A program made the position numbers and the translations under genes. Below the pieces are notes generated by a model. It searched no databases and was not told the origin of the DNA. It worked only from the letters and a program-made list of their open reading frames with translations. A stretch of 6,980 nucleotides of DNA from the NCBI GenBank assembly GCA_903910005.1, contig CAIVXW010000024.1, forward strand, positions 1 to 6,980. The letters run 5' to 3'. Positions 1 through 6,349 of the stretch are shown in pieces. Origin of the DNA: an uncultured Methylococcaceae bacterium. GTDB lineage: Bacteria; Pseudomonadota; Gammaproteobacteria; Methylococcales; Methylococcaceae. Every line of letters begins with the position of its first letter. Position 1 is the first letter of the stretch.

Positions 1-2
1 GC

Positions 3-86
3 AGTTCGCCACTCACCACTCACCACTCACCACTCACCACTCACCACTCACCACTCACCACTCACCACTCACCACTCACCACTCAC
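3..86. repeat. Tandem heptamer array, 11 perfect CACTCAC units
   Basis: Eleven uninterrupted copies of the 7-bp unit CACTCAC run from 10 to 86. The seven bases before them (3-9, AGTTCGC) look like a degenerate first unit. The array ends 9 bp from the secF stop codon, so it lies in the 3' untranslated part of the tgt-yajC-secDF transcript, where it would read as repeated GTGAGTG. The unit resembles the CATTCGC heptamers upstream of tgt at 4714-4748 (consensus CAYTCRC). No hairpin with a T-run is visible between secF and the array. The array may extend or have relatives beyond the left edge, which cannot be seen. Confidence 0.97.
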
Positions 87-95
87 ACACCTCTC

Positions 96-1031
96 TCAGG
101 GGCGGTCGTCCAGTGATGCGTCCCGCTCCGGCATCAGCAGATCGGCCCGGCTGACGCCCAGTTGCATGGCTACCGGGCAGGCAACCAGAACCGAGGAGTA
201 AATTCCGAAGATGATACCGATGGTGAGGGCCAGGGCAAAATTGTGCAAGGCTTCACCGCCAAAGAAAAACATGGCCAGTACCATCAACTGGGTCATGGAG
301 TGGGTGATGATGGTACGCGACATGGTTGCGGTGATGGCGTTGTCGATGACATCCGTCACGCTGGCCCGACGCATTTTGCGGAAGTTTTCCCGCACCCGGT
401 CAAACACCACCACCGATTCATTAACCGAATACCCCAGAATGGCCAGCACCCCCGCCAGGACACTCAGGGTAAATTCCCACTGAAAGAAAGCGAATACCCC
501 CAGAATGATGACGATATCGTGCATGTTGGCGATGATCGCTGCCACGGCAAACCGCCAGGCAAACCGCAAGGCCAGATACACCATGATGCCGCCGATCACC
601 AGCAACAAGGCCAGGCCGCCGCTTTCATACAGTTCCCGTCCCACCTGCGGTCCCACAAACTCGACCCGGCGCAGTTCGGCAGTGGCATCCTGCGTCTTCA
701 GGCCGGTAAAAACCTGCTCGCTCAGGCGGGCACCGTTAACGCTTTCTCCCTTGAGGGGAATACGGATCAGCACATCGCGGGACGTGCCAAAACTCTGTAC
801 CGCAATTTCGGGAATGTTCTGGCTGTCCAGGGTGGTTCTGACCGCCTCCAGGTTGGCCGGCTGGCTGTAGCTGACTTCCATCAACATGCCACCGGTAAAA
901 TCGATGCCCAGGTTGAGTCCCCGGAAGGTCAGGGCCAGTATGGCCAGAATGAAGGTAACCAGCGAAATGGCGGTGGTGAGCCGCCCGTAGCGCATGAACG
1001 GGATGTCGTTCTTGATTTTGAAAAGTTCCAT
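96..1031 (-). CDS. secF: Protein translocase subunit SecF
   Basis: SecF is an inner-membrane protein that forms, with SecD and YajC, the accessory complex that uses the proton gradient to help SecYEG move proteins across the membrane. The 311-residue product matches the usual length of single SecF proteins. A first membrane segment lies near residues 18-36, followed by the conserved LNLGIDFTGG (39-48). A periplasmic region runs to about 135, and a bundle of five membrane helices covers about 138-290. The RND-type signature GYSVNESVVVFDRVREN (200-216) is intact and includes D211, which corresponds to the functionally important Asp of E. coli SecF. I chose the ATG at 1031 because MELFKIKND begins like the family and an AAGAGT lies 9 nt upstream. 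The open frame extends 30 codons further into the secD tail, which looks spurious. The gene starts 13 nt after the secD stop, which suggests co-translation. Confidence 0.96.
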   Translation of the reverse strand: MELFKIKNDIPFMRYGRLTTAISLVTFILAILALTFRGLNLGIDFTGGMLMEVSYSQPANLEAVRTTLDSQNIPEIAVQSFGTSRDVLIRIPLKGESVNGARLSEQVFTGLKTQDATAELRRVEFVGPQVGRELYESGGLALLLVIGGIMVYLALRFAWRFAVAAIIANMHDIVIILGVFAFFQWEFTLSVLAGVLAILGYSVNESVVVFDRVRENFRKMRRASVTDVIDNAITATMSRTIITHSMTQLMVLAMFFFGGEALHNFALALTIGIIFGIYSSVLVACPVAMQLGVSRADLLMPERDASLDDRP

Positions 1032-1044
1032 CGGGTATTTACTC

Positions 1045-2892
1045 TTACACAGCGATTCTGGCCAGCTTGCGCTGACGGCCATAAGTGAGATTGACCAGTG
1101 CCCTCGAAACCAGTACGGCACTGAACATGGAGGTCAGGATGCCGATGCAAAGCACCAGGGCAAAGCCGCGTATTGGTCCCGATCCCAGCAGGAACAGGGC
1201 AATACCGGCAACCAGGTTGGTGACGTTGGAATCGAGAATGGTGGCAAACGCCCGGTCATAACCGGCATGGATGGCCGATTGCGGCGGCAGGCCAAGGCGG
1301 AGTTCCTCACGGATGCGCTCGTTGATGAGGACGTTGGCATCAATCGCCATACCCACGGTCAGGGCGATACCGGCCAGACCCGGCAGGGTGAGGGTGGCCT
1401 GCATCAGTGACAGGATGGCTACCAGCAACAGCACGTTGACGCCCAGTGCCACAATGGAGAAGAAACCGAATACCCGGTAATAGATCACCATGAAGACGGC
1501 AATAATGAGGAAGCCGTATTCGTTGGATTTAACCCCGCTGTCGATGTTCTCCTTGCCCAGGCTGGGACCTACGGTTCGTTCCTCGACGATTTCAACCGGT
1601 GCGGCCAGGGCACCGGCCCGCAGCAACAGGGCCAGGTTGCGGGCTTCTTCGGTGCTGTCGAGTCCGGTGATCTGGAATCGCTTGCTGAAACGGTCGCGGA
1701 TGGTCGCCACGTTGATGACTTCCTCGACCTTTTTACTGGTAACAACCTTCTGGCCGTTGACCTCGCGGGTTTCCGGCTTGTTTTCAATGTAGACCACCGC
1801 CATGGCCTTGCCGATGTTTTCCTTGGTGGTGTCGGCCATTTTGCGGGCACCCACTCCATTCAGGGTAATGAATACGGCGGCGGAACCCGATTGCTGCTCA
1901 AGCCCGGACGAGGCGTTGACGATCTGGTCACCGGTTACGATGATCTTGCGCTGCAGCAGGAGGGGACGCCCCGTGCGGTCGTTGTAGAGGCGGGAACCCA
2001 GCGGGGTTTTACCCTCGCTGGCGGCCTGGGCACTGTGTTCGCTGTCGACCAGACGAAACTCCAGTGTGGCAGTGGCACCGAGAATTTCCTTGGCCCGGGC
2101 CGTATCCTGCACGCCCGGCAACTGAACCACGATGCGGTCTTCACCCTGTTGCTGGATGACGGGTTCGGCCACCCCCAGTTCATTGACCCGGTTACGCAGC
2201 GTGATGGTATTCTGCTCCACCGCCTGTTTGCGAATCGAACGCCGCTCGACCTCACTGATCCGGCCTGACAGGGCGGTATCGGTTTCATCCCATTCCAGCC
2301 CCCGGACTTCCCGATTGATGACATCACGTGCCTGCTTCATGGCATCGTTGTCCTGGAATTTGACGGCAATGGCCTGATTTTCCCGCTCGACCGAAACGTA
2401 ACGGATCTTGCTCTCACGCAACAGGGTGCGAAGGTCCTCGACGTAGCGTTCTTCGGCCTGACGCACCGCCGCAGTCATGTCGACCTGCATCAGGAAATGG
2501 ACACCCCCGCGCAAGTCCAGCCCCAGATACATGGGCTGTGCCCCCAGACCTCTCAGCCAGGCGGGCGTGGCCGGTGCCAGATTGAGGGCCACGGTATGGT
2601 TGTTACCCAGTCGGGTTTGCAAAAGATCAGAGGCCCGAAGCTGGGCGTCGGTATCAGCGAAACGGATCAAAAGCCGCTTCTCGGTGAGTTCGAGGGCGCG
2701 TGGCTTGAGACCGGCGTCAGTCAGCAACTTGTCCACCTGGGTCAGGGTTGCTTGATCCAGTTTGGTGGCCCGCAGCGGGGAAAGTTGTACGGACGGATCC
2801 TCACCGAATACATTGGGTAGTGCGTAGATCACGGCCAGCACGAACACTGACAGGATCAACAGGTTTTTCCATAACGGAAAGGTATTACGCAT
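1045..2892 (-). CDS. secD: Protein translocase subunit SecD
   Basis: SecD is the larger partner of SecF in the SecDF-YajC complex. It pulls on emerging preproteins with its large periplasmic domain. The product is 615 residues, the same as E. coli SecD. It has a first membrane segment near 9-28, the YLGLDLRGGVHFLMQVDM motif (122-139), and TLRNRVNELGVAEP (231-244) in the first periplasmic region. A head region of about 260-440 follows, then membrane helices at about 458-600. The helix-4 motif GMAIDANVLINERIREE (514-530) carries D518, equivalent to the Asp proposed to relay protons. The ATG at 2892 gives the family-like start MRNTFPLWKN, with TAAGG 8 nt upstream (2901-2905). A 28-codon upstream extension in the same frame is not family-like. 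SecD follows yajC after a 148-bp spacer and is followed closely by secF. Confidence 0.97.
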   Translation of the reverse strand: MRNTFPLWKNLLILSVFVLAVIYALPNVFGEDPSVQLSPLRATKLDQATLTQVDKLLTDAGLKPRALELTEKRLLIRFADTDAQLRASDLLQTRLGNNHTVALNLAPATPAWLRGLGAQPMYLGLDLRGGVHFLMQVDMTAAVRQAEERYVEDLRTLLRESKIRYVSVERENQAIAVKFQDNDAMKQARDVINREVRGLEWDETDTALSGRISEVERRSIRKQAVEQNTITLRNRVNELGVAEPVIQQQGEDRIVVQLPGVQDTARAKEILGATATLEFRLVDSEHSAQAASEGKTPLGSRLYNDRTGRPLLLQRKIIVTGDQIVNASSGLEQQSGSAAVFITLNGVGARKMADTTKENIGKAMAVVYIENKPETREVNGQKVVTSKKVEEVINVATIRDRFSKRFQITGLDSTEEARNLALLLRAGALAAPVEIVEERTVGPSLGKENIDSGVKSNEYGFLIIAVFMVIYYRVFGFFSIVALGVNVLLLVAILSLMQATLTLPGLAGIALTVGMAIDANVLINERIREELRLGLPPQSAIHAGYDRAFATILDSNVTNLVAGIALFLLGSGPIRGFALVLCIGILTSMFSAVLVSRALVNLTYGRQRKLARIAV

Positions 2893-3040
2893 GACAACTG
2901 CCTTATTGAAGGAAGGACGGGAATGGGGGAACGTTGAGGGGATGAAACGGATGACGGTTCCGGCGTTCGCCCTCACCCTGGCTGGCAGGGAACGAACGCA
3001 GGCTCATCATCGTGCCGGGTGCGGAACCGGCAGGGCAGTC
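2893..3040. other. yajC-secD spacer with a nested inverted repeat
   Basis: This 148-bp gap is long for a within-operon spacer. It contains an outer inverted repeat CGTTCG (2964-2969) / CGAACG (2993-2998) enclosing CCCTG (2976-2980) / CAGGG (2986-2990) with a 5-nt loop. A second GCCGG (3014-3018) / CCGGC (3027-3031) hairpin lies directly after the yajC stop. Neither is followed by a T-run in the minus-strand direction, so a simple intrinsic terminator is not supported. They could stabilise mRNA ends or tune secD expression; that role is inference. I see no promoter I would defend. Confidence 0.55.
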
Positions 3041-3397
3041 TCAGTTTTTTTCAGATTTTTCTGCCCGTTTCCTGGCCTTGTAGGTGCCCTTGGGCATCAG
3101 CGAGGCAATTGAATGCCGCTGCACGTGTACCTGAATGTTTTCGGCAATCTCGATCTGGACAAAATTGTCGTCCAGATCAACGACGCGGCCCAGCAATCCG
3201 CCGTTGGTGACAATCTCGCTGCCACGGGCGAGGGACTGAATCATCTTTTTCTGCTCTTTGGCCCGCCGCTGTTGTGGCAGTACGAACAGGAAGAAAAACA
3301 TCAGCAAAATGGCGACCGGCATCACCAATCCGGCAATACCGGGATCCTGGGCAGCAGCCCCGGCTTCGGCGTAGGCATTGGAAATAAGAAAATCCAT
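3041..3397 (-). CDS. yajC: Sec translocon accessory complex subunit YajC
   Basis: YajC is a small single-span inner-membrane protein that copurifies with SecDF and the YidC/SecYEG holo-translocon. The 118-residue product is close to the usual 85-120. It has a short periplasmic N-terminus rich in Ala, one strongly hydrophobic span (about 22-40) ending in the family motif PQQRRAKE (41-48), and a cytoplasmic domain. That domain carries SEIVTNGGLLGRVVDL (60-75), matching the conserved glycine turn and beta-strand of YajC. The C-terminus is basic and Lys-rich. The ATG at 3397 is supported by CAGGAT, with AGGA at 3405-3408, 7 nt upstream. The open frame continues far upstream inside tgt, but only as a shadow. 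The gene lies 50 bp after tgt and before secD, the standard gammaproteobacterial order. Confidence 0.96.
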   Translation of the reverse strand: MDFLISNAYAEAGAAAQDPGIAGLVMPVAILLMFFFLFVLPQQRRAKEQKKMIQSLARGSEIVTNGGLLGRVVDLDDNFVQIEIAENIQVHVQRHSIASLMPKGTYKARKRAEKSEKN

Positions 3398-3447
3398 GGG
3401 GTAATCCTGTAGTTCTGGTTGTGGTGGATGGATAAAAAAGGCGGGCA

Positions 3448-4563
3448 TTATTGCACAAAACCGGTTTTTTTGCCCCGCTCCATCCTGAACTTTGCCGCAA
3501 ACGGGCCCAGGATCCCGGTGGCGATGGCAGCCCGGATGTCCGCCATGAGCGACTGGTAAAAATACAGGTTGTGGATGGTATTGAGCCGTGCCCCCAGAAT
3601 TTCCCCGCACTTGTCCAGATGCCGCAGGTAGGAACGACTGTAGTGACGACAGGTGTAACAGCCGCAGGATTCGTCCAGCGGCCGGGTGTCGTGCTGGTAT
3701 TGGCTGTTGCGGATGCGGATGTCGCCGCTCCGGGTGAACAAATGACCGTTGCGGGCATTGCGGGTGGGCATCACGCAATCAAACAGGTCGACGCCAGTCA
3801 GCACGGCATCCAGGATGTCTTCCGGCGTACCCACCCCCATCAGGTAACGGGGCCGGTCGCCCGGCAGGTGCGGCGTGAGTGCCTCAAGAATACGGGCCCG
3901 GTCTTCCTTGGGTTCTCCCACTGACAGGCCGCCGATGGCATAACCGTCGAAACCCAGTGCCCGCAAACCGGCTGCCGATTCCTGCCGCAGGCTTGCATGA
4001 ACCCCGCCCTGCACAATGCCAAACAGGGCGGCCGGATTGTCTCCGTGTGCCTGTTTACTGCGTTCGGCCCAGCGCAGCGACAGACGCATTGACTGGGCGG
4101 CCTGGGCAAAATCGGCCGGATACGGGGTGCATTCATCGAAAATCATGACGATATCCGACCCCAGAATCCGCTGTACGGCCATGGACTCCTCCGGGCCCAT
4201 GAAGACCGGACTGCCATCGACCGGCGAACGAAACTGAACGCCCGCTTCGCTGATCTTGCGCATAGCCCCCAGGCTGAAGACCTGAAACCCCCCTGAATCC
4301 GTCAGGATGGGTCGCTGCCAGTGCATGAAATCGTGCAGGTCACCGTGTTGTCGTATGATGTCAGTACCCGGTCTGAGCATGAGGTGAAAAGTATTGCCCA
4401 GAATGATTTCAGCCCCCAGTCCGGTCAATTCCTCCGGGGTCATGGCCTTGACGGTACCGTAGGTGCCGACCGGCATGAAAGCCGGGGTTTGCACCCGCCC
4501 CCGGCTAAAGACAAGTTCGCCCTGACGGGCCGAACCGTCAGTAGCGTGAAGCAAAAACTGCAT
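3448..4563 (-). CDS. tgt: Queuine tRNA-ribosyltransferase (tRNA-guanine transglycosylase)
   Basis: Tgt swaps guanine 34 in the anticodon of GUN tRNAs (Asp, Asn, His, Tyr) for preQ1, the base-exchange step of queuosine synthesis in the cytosol. The 371-residue product matches bacterial Tgt (E. coli 375). Landmarks are TPAFMPVGTYGTVK (26-39), LTDSGGFQVFSL (87-98) with general acid/base D89, IFDECTPYP (141-149) with D143, and FGIVQGG (181-187). FDCVMPTRNARNGHLF (261-276) carries the presumed nucleophile D262. The zinc site is C300, C302, C305 and H331. I chose the ATG at 4563 because MQFLLHATDGSARQG aligns with the E. coli N-terminus. Another ATG lies 4 codons upstream at 4575, and neither has a clear Shine-Dalgarno sequence, so the start is less certain than the gene. 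queA, the usual upstream partner, is not present here; a repeat-filled spacer and a methylotrophy pair precede the gene instead. Confidence 0.97.
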   Translation of the reverse strand: MQFLLHATDGSARQGELVFSRGRVQTPAFMPVGTYGTVKAMTPEELTGLGAEIILGNTFHLMLRPGTDIIRQHGDLHDFMHWQRPILTDSGGFQVFSLGAMRKISEAGVQFRSPVDGSPVFMGPEESMAVQRILGSDIVMIFDECTPYPADFAQAAQSMRLSLRWAERSKQAHGDNPAALFGIVQGGVHASLRQESAAGLRALGFDGYAIGGLSVGEPKEDRARILEALTPHLPGDRPRYLMGVGTPEDILDAVLTGVDLFDCVMPTRNARNGHLFTRSGDIRIRNSQYQHDTRPLDESCGCYTCRHYSRSYLRHLDKCGEILGARLNTIHNLYFYQSLMADIRAAIATGILGPFAAKFRMERGKKTGFVQ

Positions 4564-4607
4564 GGATAACGTCATTCGGAAAAGGGTCAGGGGTGAGTGG
4601 CAAGTCA

Positions 4608-4637
4608 ATAACCGTGATTAACGTCAGTTCGGGTCAA
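4608..4637 (-). promoter_or_regulatory. Weak candidate promoter for the tgt-yajC-secDF unit
   Basis: On the minus strand TTGACC (4637-4632) could serve as a -35 element, with GGTTAT (4613-4608) as a poor -10 at 18-bp spacing. This would give a leader of about 35-40 nt before the tgt ATG at 4563. The element sits just past the long inverted repeat, where a new transcript for the sec operon would be expected. The -10 match is only 3 of 6, so this is a suggestion from position rather than a strong motif. Confidence 0.2.
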
Positions 4638-4643
4638 GGATGG

Positions 4644-4735
4644 GGCGAATGGTCAATGGCGAGTGGTACCCCGGGAGTGCCGCCATCCTGGCGGCCCGGT
4701 CAACCCAAGCCCCCATTCGCCATTCGCCATTCGCC
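4644..4735. repeat. Long imperfect inverted repeat built from heptamers
   Basis: The 23-bp arm at 4644-4666 contains three heptamers (GCGAATG, GTCAATG, GCGAGTG) that are reverse complements of the CATTCGC family. It pairs with 4713-4735 at 20 of 23 positions. The loop of about 46 nt contains its own GC-rich hairpin. It lies between the 148-residue gene and tgt, so a transcript leaving the mtdB unit would fold into a long stem-loop. No T-run follows, so it is not a classical intrinsic terminator. Roles as a transcript end, mRNA stabiliser or mobile palindromic element are inference. Confidence 0.8.
4671..4699. repeat. GC-rich hairpin nested in the heptamer inverted repeat
   Basis: GCCGCCA (4679-4685) and TGGCGGC (4689-4695) form a perfect 7-bp stem with a TCC loop. 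Flanking CCGG at 4671-4674 and 4696-4699 can extend the stem past a short internal bulge. There is no T-run on either strand, so termination would need Rho or another factor. Confidence 0.6.
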
Positions 4736-4748
4736 ATTCGCCATTCAC
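4714..4748. repeat. Tandem heptamer array, CATTCGC x4 plus CATTCAC
   Basis: Four perfect CATTCGC units (4714-4741) are followed by one CATTCAC variant (4742-4748). The variant is intermediate between this unit and the CACTCAC unit of the array at 10-86, which suggests a shared origin. Single related units occur nearby in the opposite orientation (GTGAGTG at 4593-4599, and the three units of the inverted arm). The array is non-coding and lies in the spacer between the mtdB unit and tgt. Confidence 0.95.
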
Positions 4749-4753
4749 ACCTA

Positions 4754-4775
4754 CCCCCCCCCCCACCCCCATCCC
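4754..4775 (-). repeat. C11 homopolymer and G-rich minus strand (possible G-quadruplex)
   Basis: The plus strand has C11 (4754-4764), A, C5 (4766-4770), then CCC at 4773-4775. In the direction of transcription the minus strand therefore reads G3, G5 and G11 in close succession, starting 13 nt after the stop codon of the 148-residue gene. Enough G-runs exist for a four-tract quadruplex if the G11 supplies two. A C11 run is also prone to length change in replication and in sequencing. It is untranslated, so a length change would not shift a reading frame. Confidence 0.6.
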
Positions 4776-4788
4776 GAATCCACGTCAA

Positions 4789-5235
4789 TCAGTGCAACCG
4801 GTGGCTGTGGGGATAATGCATGAAAGGTCTGCTCAAACCGTCGTCGCTCAGGTCGGACTCACGGATCACGGTAAAACGGATGATGTGAATTTTCTGATCG
4901 GGCGAACCGACAAAACAGGCAGTGGCTATCCGCATTTCCTTGGCCAGACAGTAGCCGACCATATAGCCGTCAATGAAACAGGCACCGTGCTGCAACCCGT
5001 ATTCGGGGATGTCGATCGCGGTGTAATGGGTAAAATGCCCGGCCTCGTGCAATGTCTGGGTGGCTACAACCCGGAGAATCGGGGTCACCTCGTCGGTCTC
5101 CACCGTGTTCCCCAGGGCGCGGAACCGGTCATCCGGCATCAGACAATTGAAAAAATAGTTCCAGGCTTCTTCAACATCTGTCGTTTTGGCCAGAATCAGC
5201 TTGAAGCGGCTGATTTTTTCTTCAACGCTTTCCAC
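4789..5235 (-). CDS. Uncharacterised 148-residue protein downstream of mtdB, with HEAGH motif
   Basis: I do not recognise this family. The product is soluble-looking, with no signal peptide or membrane span. It has a charged N-terminal helix region (1-25), then TQTLHEAGHFTHY (59-71) containing an HEXXH motif (H63, E64, H67) plus H70. A mixed, Cys-containing middle follows (C86, C96, C107), and the tail is histidine-rich, with H140, H143, H145 and H148 in the last nine residues. HEXXH is the zinc site of many metallopeptidases, but a five-residue match in a small protein is not proof. I chose the GTG at 5235 because GGAGG lies 6 nt upstream; a TTG at 5250 would place that site inside the gene. 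The gene begins 27 nt after the mtdB stop, so it is probably co-transcribed, which hints at a link to tetrahydromethanopterin C1 metabolism. Codon use resembles its neighbours. Confidence 0.85.
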   Translation of the reverse strand: MESVEEKISRFKLILAKTTDVEEAWNYFFNCLMPDDRFRALGNTVETDEVTPILRVVATQTLHEAGHFTHYTAIDIPEYGLQHGACFIDGYMVGYCLAKEMRIATACFVGSPDQKIHIIRFTVIRESDLSDDGLSRPFMHYPHSHRLH

Positions 5236-5241
5236 GGCGAA

Positions 5242-5246
5242 CCTCC
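5242..5246 (-). promoter_or_regulatory. Shine-Dalgarno GGAGG deciding the GTG start of the 148-residue gene
   Basis: GGAGG on the minus strand lies 6 nt before the GTG at 5235, ideal spacing. The alternative TTG at 5250 would put this ribosome-binding site within the coding sequence and has no comparable site of its own, so the GTG is preferred. Confidence 0.8.
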
Positions 5247-5262
5247 GCAACAGGCAATGGAT

Positions 5263-6120
5263 TCAGGCCAGGGTTTTGGCCAGTTCGTAAATTTCTGCCG
5301 CATCCAGCACCTGCCGGTTACTCTCGAACAAACGGGCAATACAGGCACGGTGCAGGGCCAGCTTGAGGGTGCCAAAACCGATGGCTCCCCAGACAATGCG
5401 GCCATGACGTTCGGTTCCACGATCCATGACATCAATCCCGCCGATACCCAGTGGCGGGGTGGCATTGGCATCGGCCATCAGTTCCAGGCAGGGATGATCC
5501 ATCCAGTGCTGAGGTTCCAGCAGGGGAACCCCGGCCGCACCGGTCGAAAACACGACATGGGCCTGGGCAATGGCCGCCGCCCTGGCCTGATGATCGGCGG
5601 CTTCCACCGGCGTCACGCTGACACCAAACCGGGTTTGCACGGCCTGGCAGGCGGCCCGGGCCTGATCCAGTCGCCGCGACGTAAGACTCACCTCGGCACC
5701 GGCACGGGCCAGCATCACCGCTGCCCGCTGACCGACCGGTCCCGTACCGGCCAGAATCACCGCCTTGCGGCCTTGCAGGGTACCGCTTTGGCCCAACCGG
5801 GCAACGGCGGCGGCGGCAGTGGTATTGGCACCATTGCTGTCGAGCATGACCGACACGCGAAAATCGGCAAAAAAACAGGACTGGACAGCCGCCAGGAGCT
5901 GCTGACCCGCCGCCAGTTGACTCCCCCCGATAAAGATGGCCGTATTTTTCTTGTCCCTGGGAGCGCGGGTGAAAATGGTACCCTCCACCAGAGCCCTTAC
6001 CGAATCGGGTGTTACGCTGCCGTGTGGCACGACCTGATCGGCCCCGCCATCGTAGGCCACCACGGTGTCGAAACTGGACGGATGTGGATCCGTATCGAAT
6101 TGGAACAGCAGTTTTTTCAT
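5263..6120 (-). CDS. mtdB: NAD(P)-dependent methylene-tetrahydromethanopterin dehydrogenase MtdB
   Basis: MtdB oxidises methylene-H4MPT to methenyl-H4MPT in the cytoplasm, passing electrons to NAD(P)+. It acts after formaldehyde-activating enzyme (Fae) and before methenyl-H4MPT cyclohydrolase (Mch) in formaldehyde oxidation. The 285-residue product resembles MtdB of Methylobacterium as I remember it. Shared blocks are KKLLFQFDTD (2-11), AYDGGAD (22-28), MLDSNGANTTAAA (92-104), the nucleotide-binding turn LAGTGPVG (123-130), PPLGIGGIDV (222-231) and LHRACIARLFES (256-267). I chose the ATG at 6120 because it gives the conserved N-terminus; the 15-codon upstream extension does not match the family. 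No strong Shine-Dalgarno is visible, but an upstream open frame ends in a TGATG overlap with this ATG, so translational coupling is possible. The remaining pathway genes (fae, mch, fhc) are not in the window. MtdA is a less likely name because the N-terminal and glycine-rich blocks fit MtdB better. Confidence 0.93.
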   Translation of the reverse strand: MKKLLFQFDTDPHPSSFDTVVAYDGGADQVVPHGSVTPDSVRALVEGTIFTRAPRDKKNTAIFIGGSQLAAGQQLLAAVQSCFFADFRVSVMLDSNGANTTAAAAVARLGQSGTLQGRKAVILAGTGPVGQRAAVMLARAGAEVSLTSRRLDQARAACQAVQTRFGVSVTPVEAADHQARAAAIAQAHVVFSTGAAGVPLLEPQHWMDHPCLELMADANATPPLGIGGIDVMDRGTERHGRIVWGAIGFGTLKLALHRACIARLFESNRQVLDAAEIYELAKTLA

Positions 6121-6284
6121 CAGACAATGCACCGGAGAAAATGAAAACGAGTGATGGCTTCGCATTCTATCGTATTCACCGCGGCCTTATAACTCACGTT
6201 CACGGTGGATGCCACGGGTAAAGCCGTTGCCTGGGCAAGCCCAGCCTCAATCCGGGGCAACAGCGAAACACGCAGCAGATCCAC
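6120..6284 (-). other. Short open frame abutting mtdB (possible leader ORF or gene remnant)
   Basis: On the minus strand a frame is open for 79 codons between stops at 6362-6360 and 6122-6120. Its stop overlaps the mtdB start as TGATG. The first usual start is a GTG at 6284, giving 54 residues (starting DLLRVSLLPRIEAGL after the start codon). No good ribosome-binding site precedes it, and I recognise no family. It could be the surviving 3' end of a former upstream gene, a coupled leader peptide, or chance. The TGATG overlap is the main support. Confidence 0.25.
6164..6169 (-). promoter_or_regulatory. Candidate -10 box for mtdB
   Basis: TAGAAT on the minus strand differs from TATAAT at one position and would place the transcript start about 35 nt before the mtdB ATG. 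No convincing -35 lies 17 bp upstream (only a poor TTATAA). If real, the transcript start would fall inside the short open frame upstream of mtdB. Low confidence. Confidence 0.25.
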
Positions 6285-6319
6285 GTTGTTGACCGCACCG
6301 CCTGGTTCAGGTTTTCGGT

Positions 6320-6325
6320 TAAAAT
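6320..6325 (+). promoter_or_regulatory. Candidate -10 box for the plus-strand exported-protein gene
   Basis: TAAAAT on the plus strand is one mismatch from the consensus, in the only AT-rich patch of the spacer, and lies about 37 bp before the ATG. A TTGACC exists at 6289-6294, but the 25-bp spacing is too long for a standard sigma-70 promoter, so support is weak. Confidence 0.25.
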
Positions 6326-6349
6326 ATGCACTCCATCCACCGCCCCACT

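Noticed and set aside
3..86. Heptamer array considered as a CRISPR array
   Set aside because: The units are contiguous 7-mers with no spacers, so this is a simple tandem repeat.
162..1088. 308-codon plus-strand open frame opposite secF
   Set aside because: It is antisense to secF, and its His/Gly/Gln-rich translation has no domain signal.
1032..1121. 30-codon N-terminal extension of secF
   Set aside because: It overlaps the end of secD and does not resemble SecF N-termini; the ATG at 1031 gives the family-like start.
2893..2976. 28-codon N-terminal extension of secD
   Set aside because: SecD proteins begin at the first membrane segment. The ATG at 2892 has a ribosome-binding site and gives exactly the E. 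coli length.
4671..4699. GC hairpin considered as a Rho-independent terminator
   Set aside because: The stem is good, but no T-run follows on either strand.
4663..6144. 493-codon plus-strand open frame opposite mtdB and the 148-residue gene
   Set aside because: It lies antisense to mtdB, which has clear family motifs. Its translation is rich in Gly, His, Gln and Arg without recognisable domains, typical of a shadow of a GC-rich gene.
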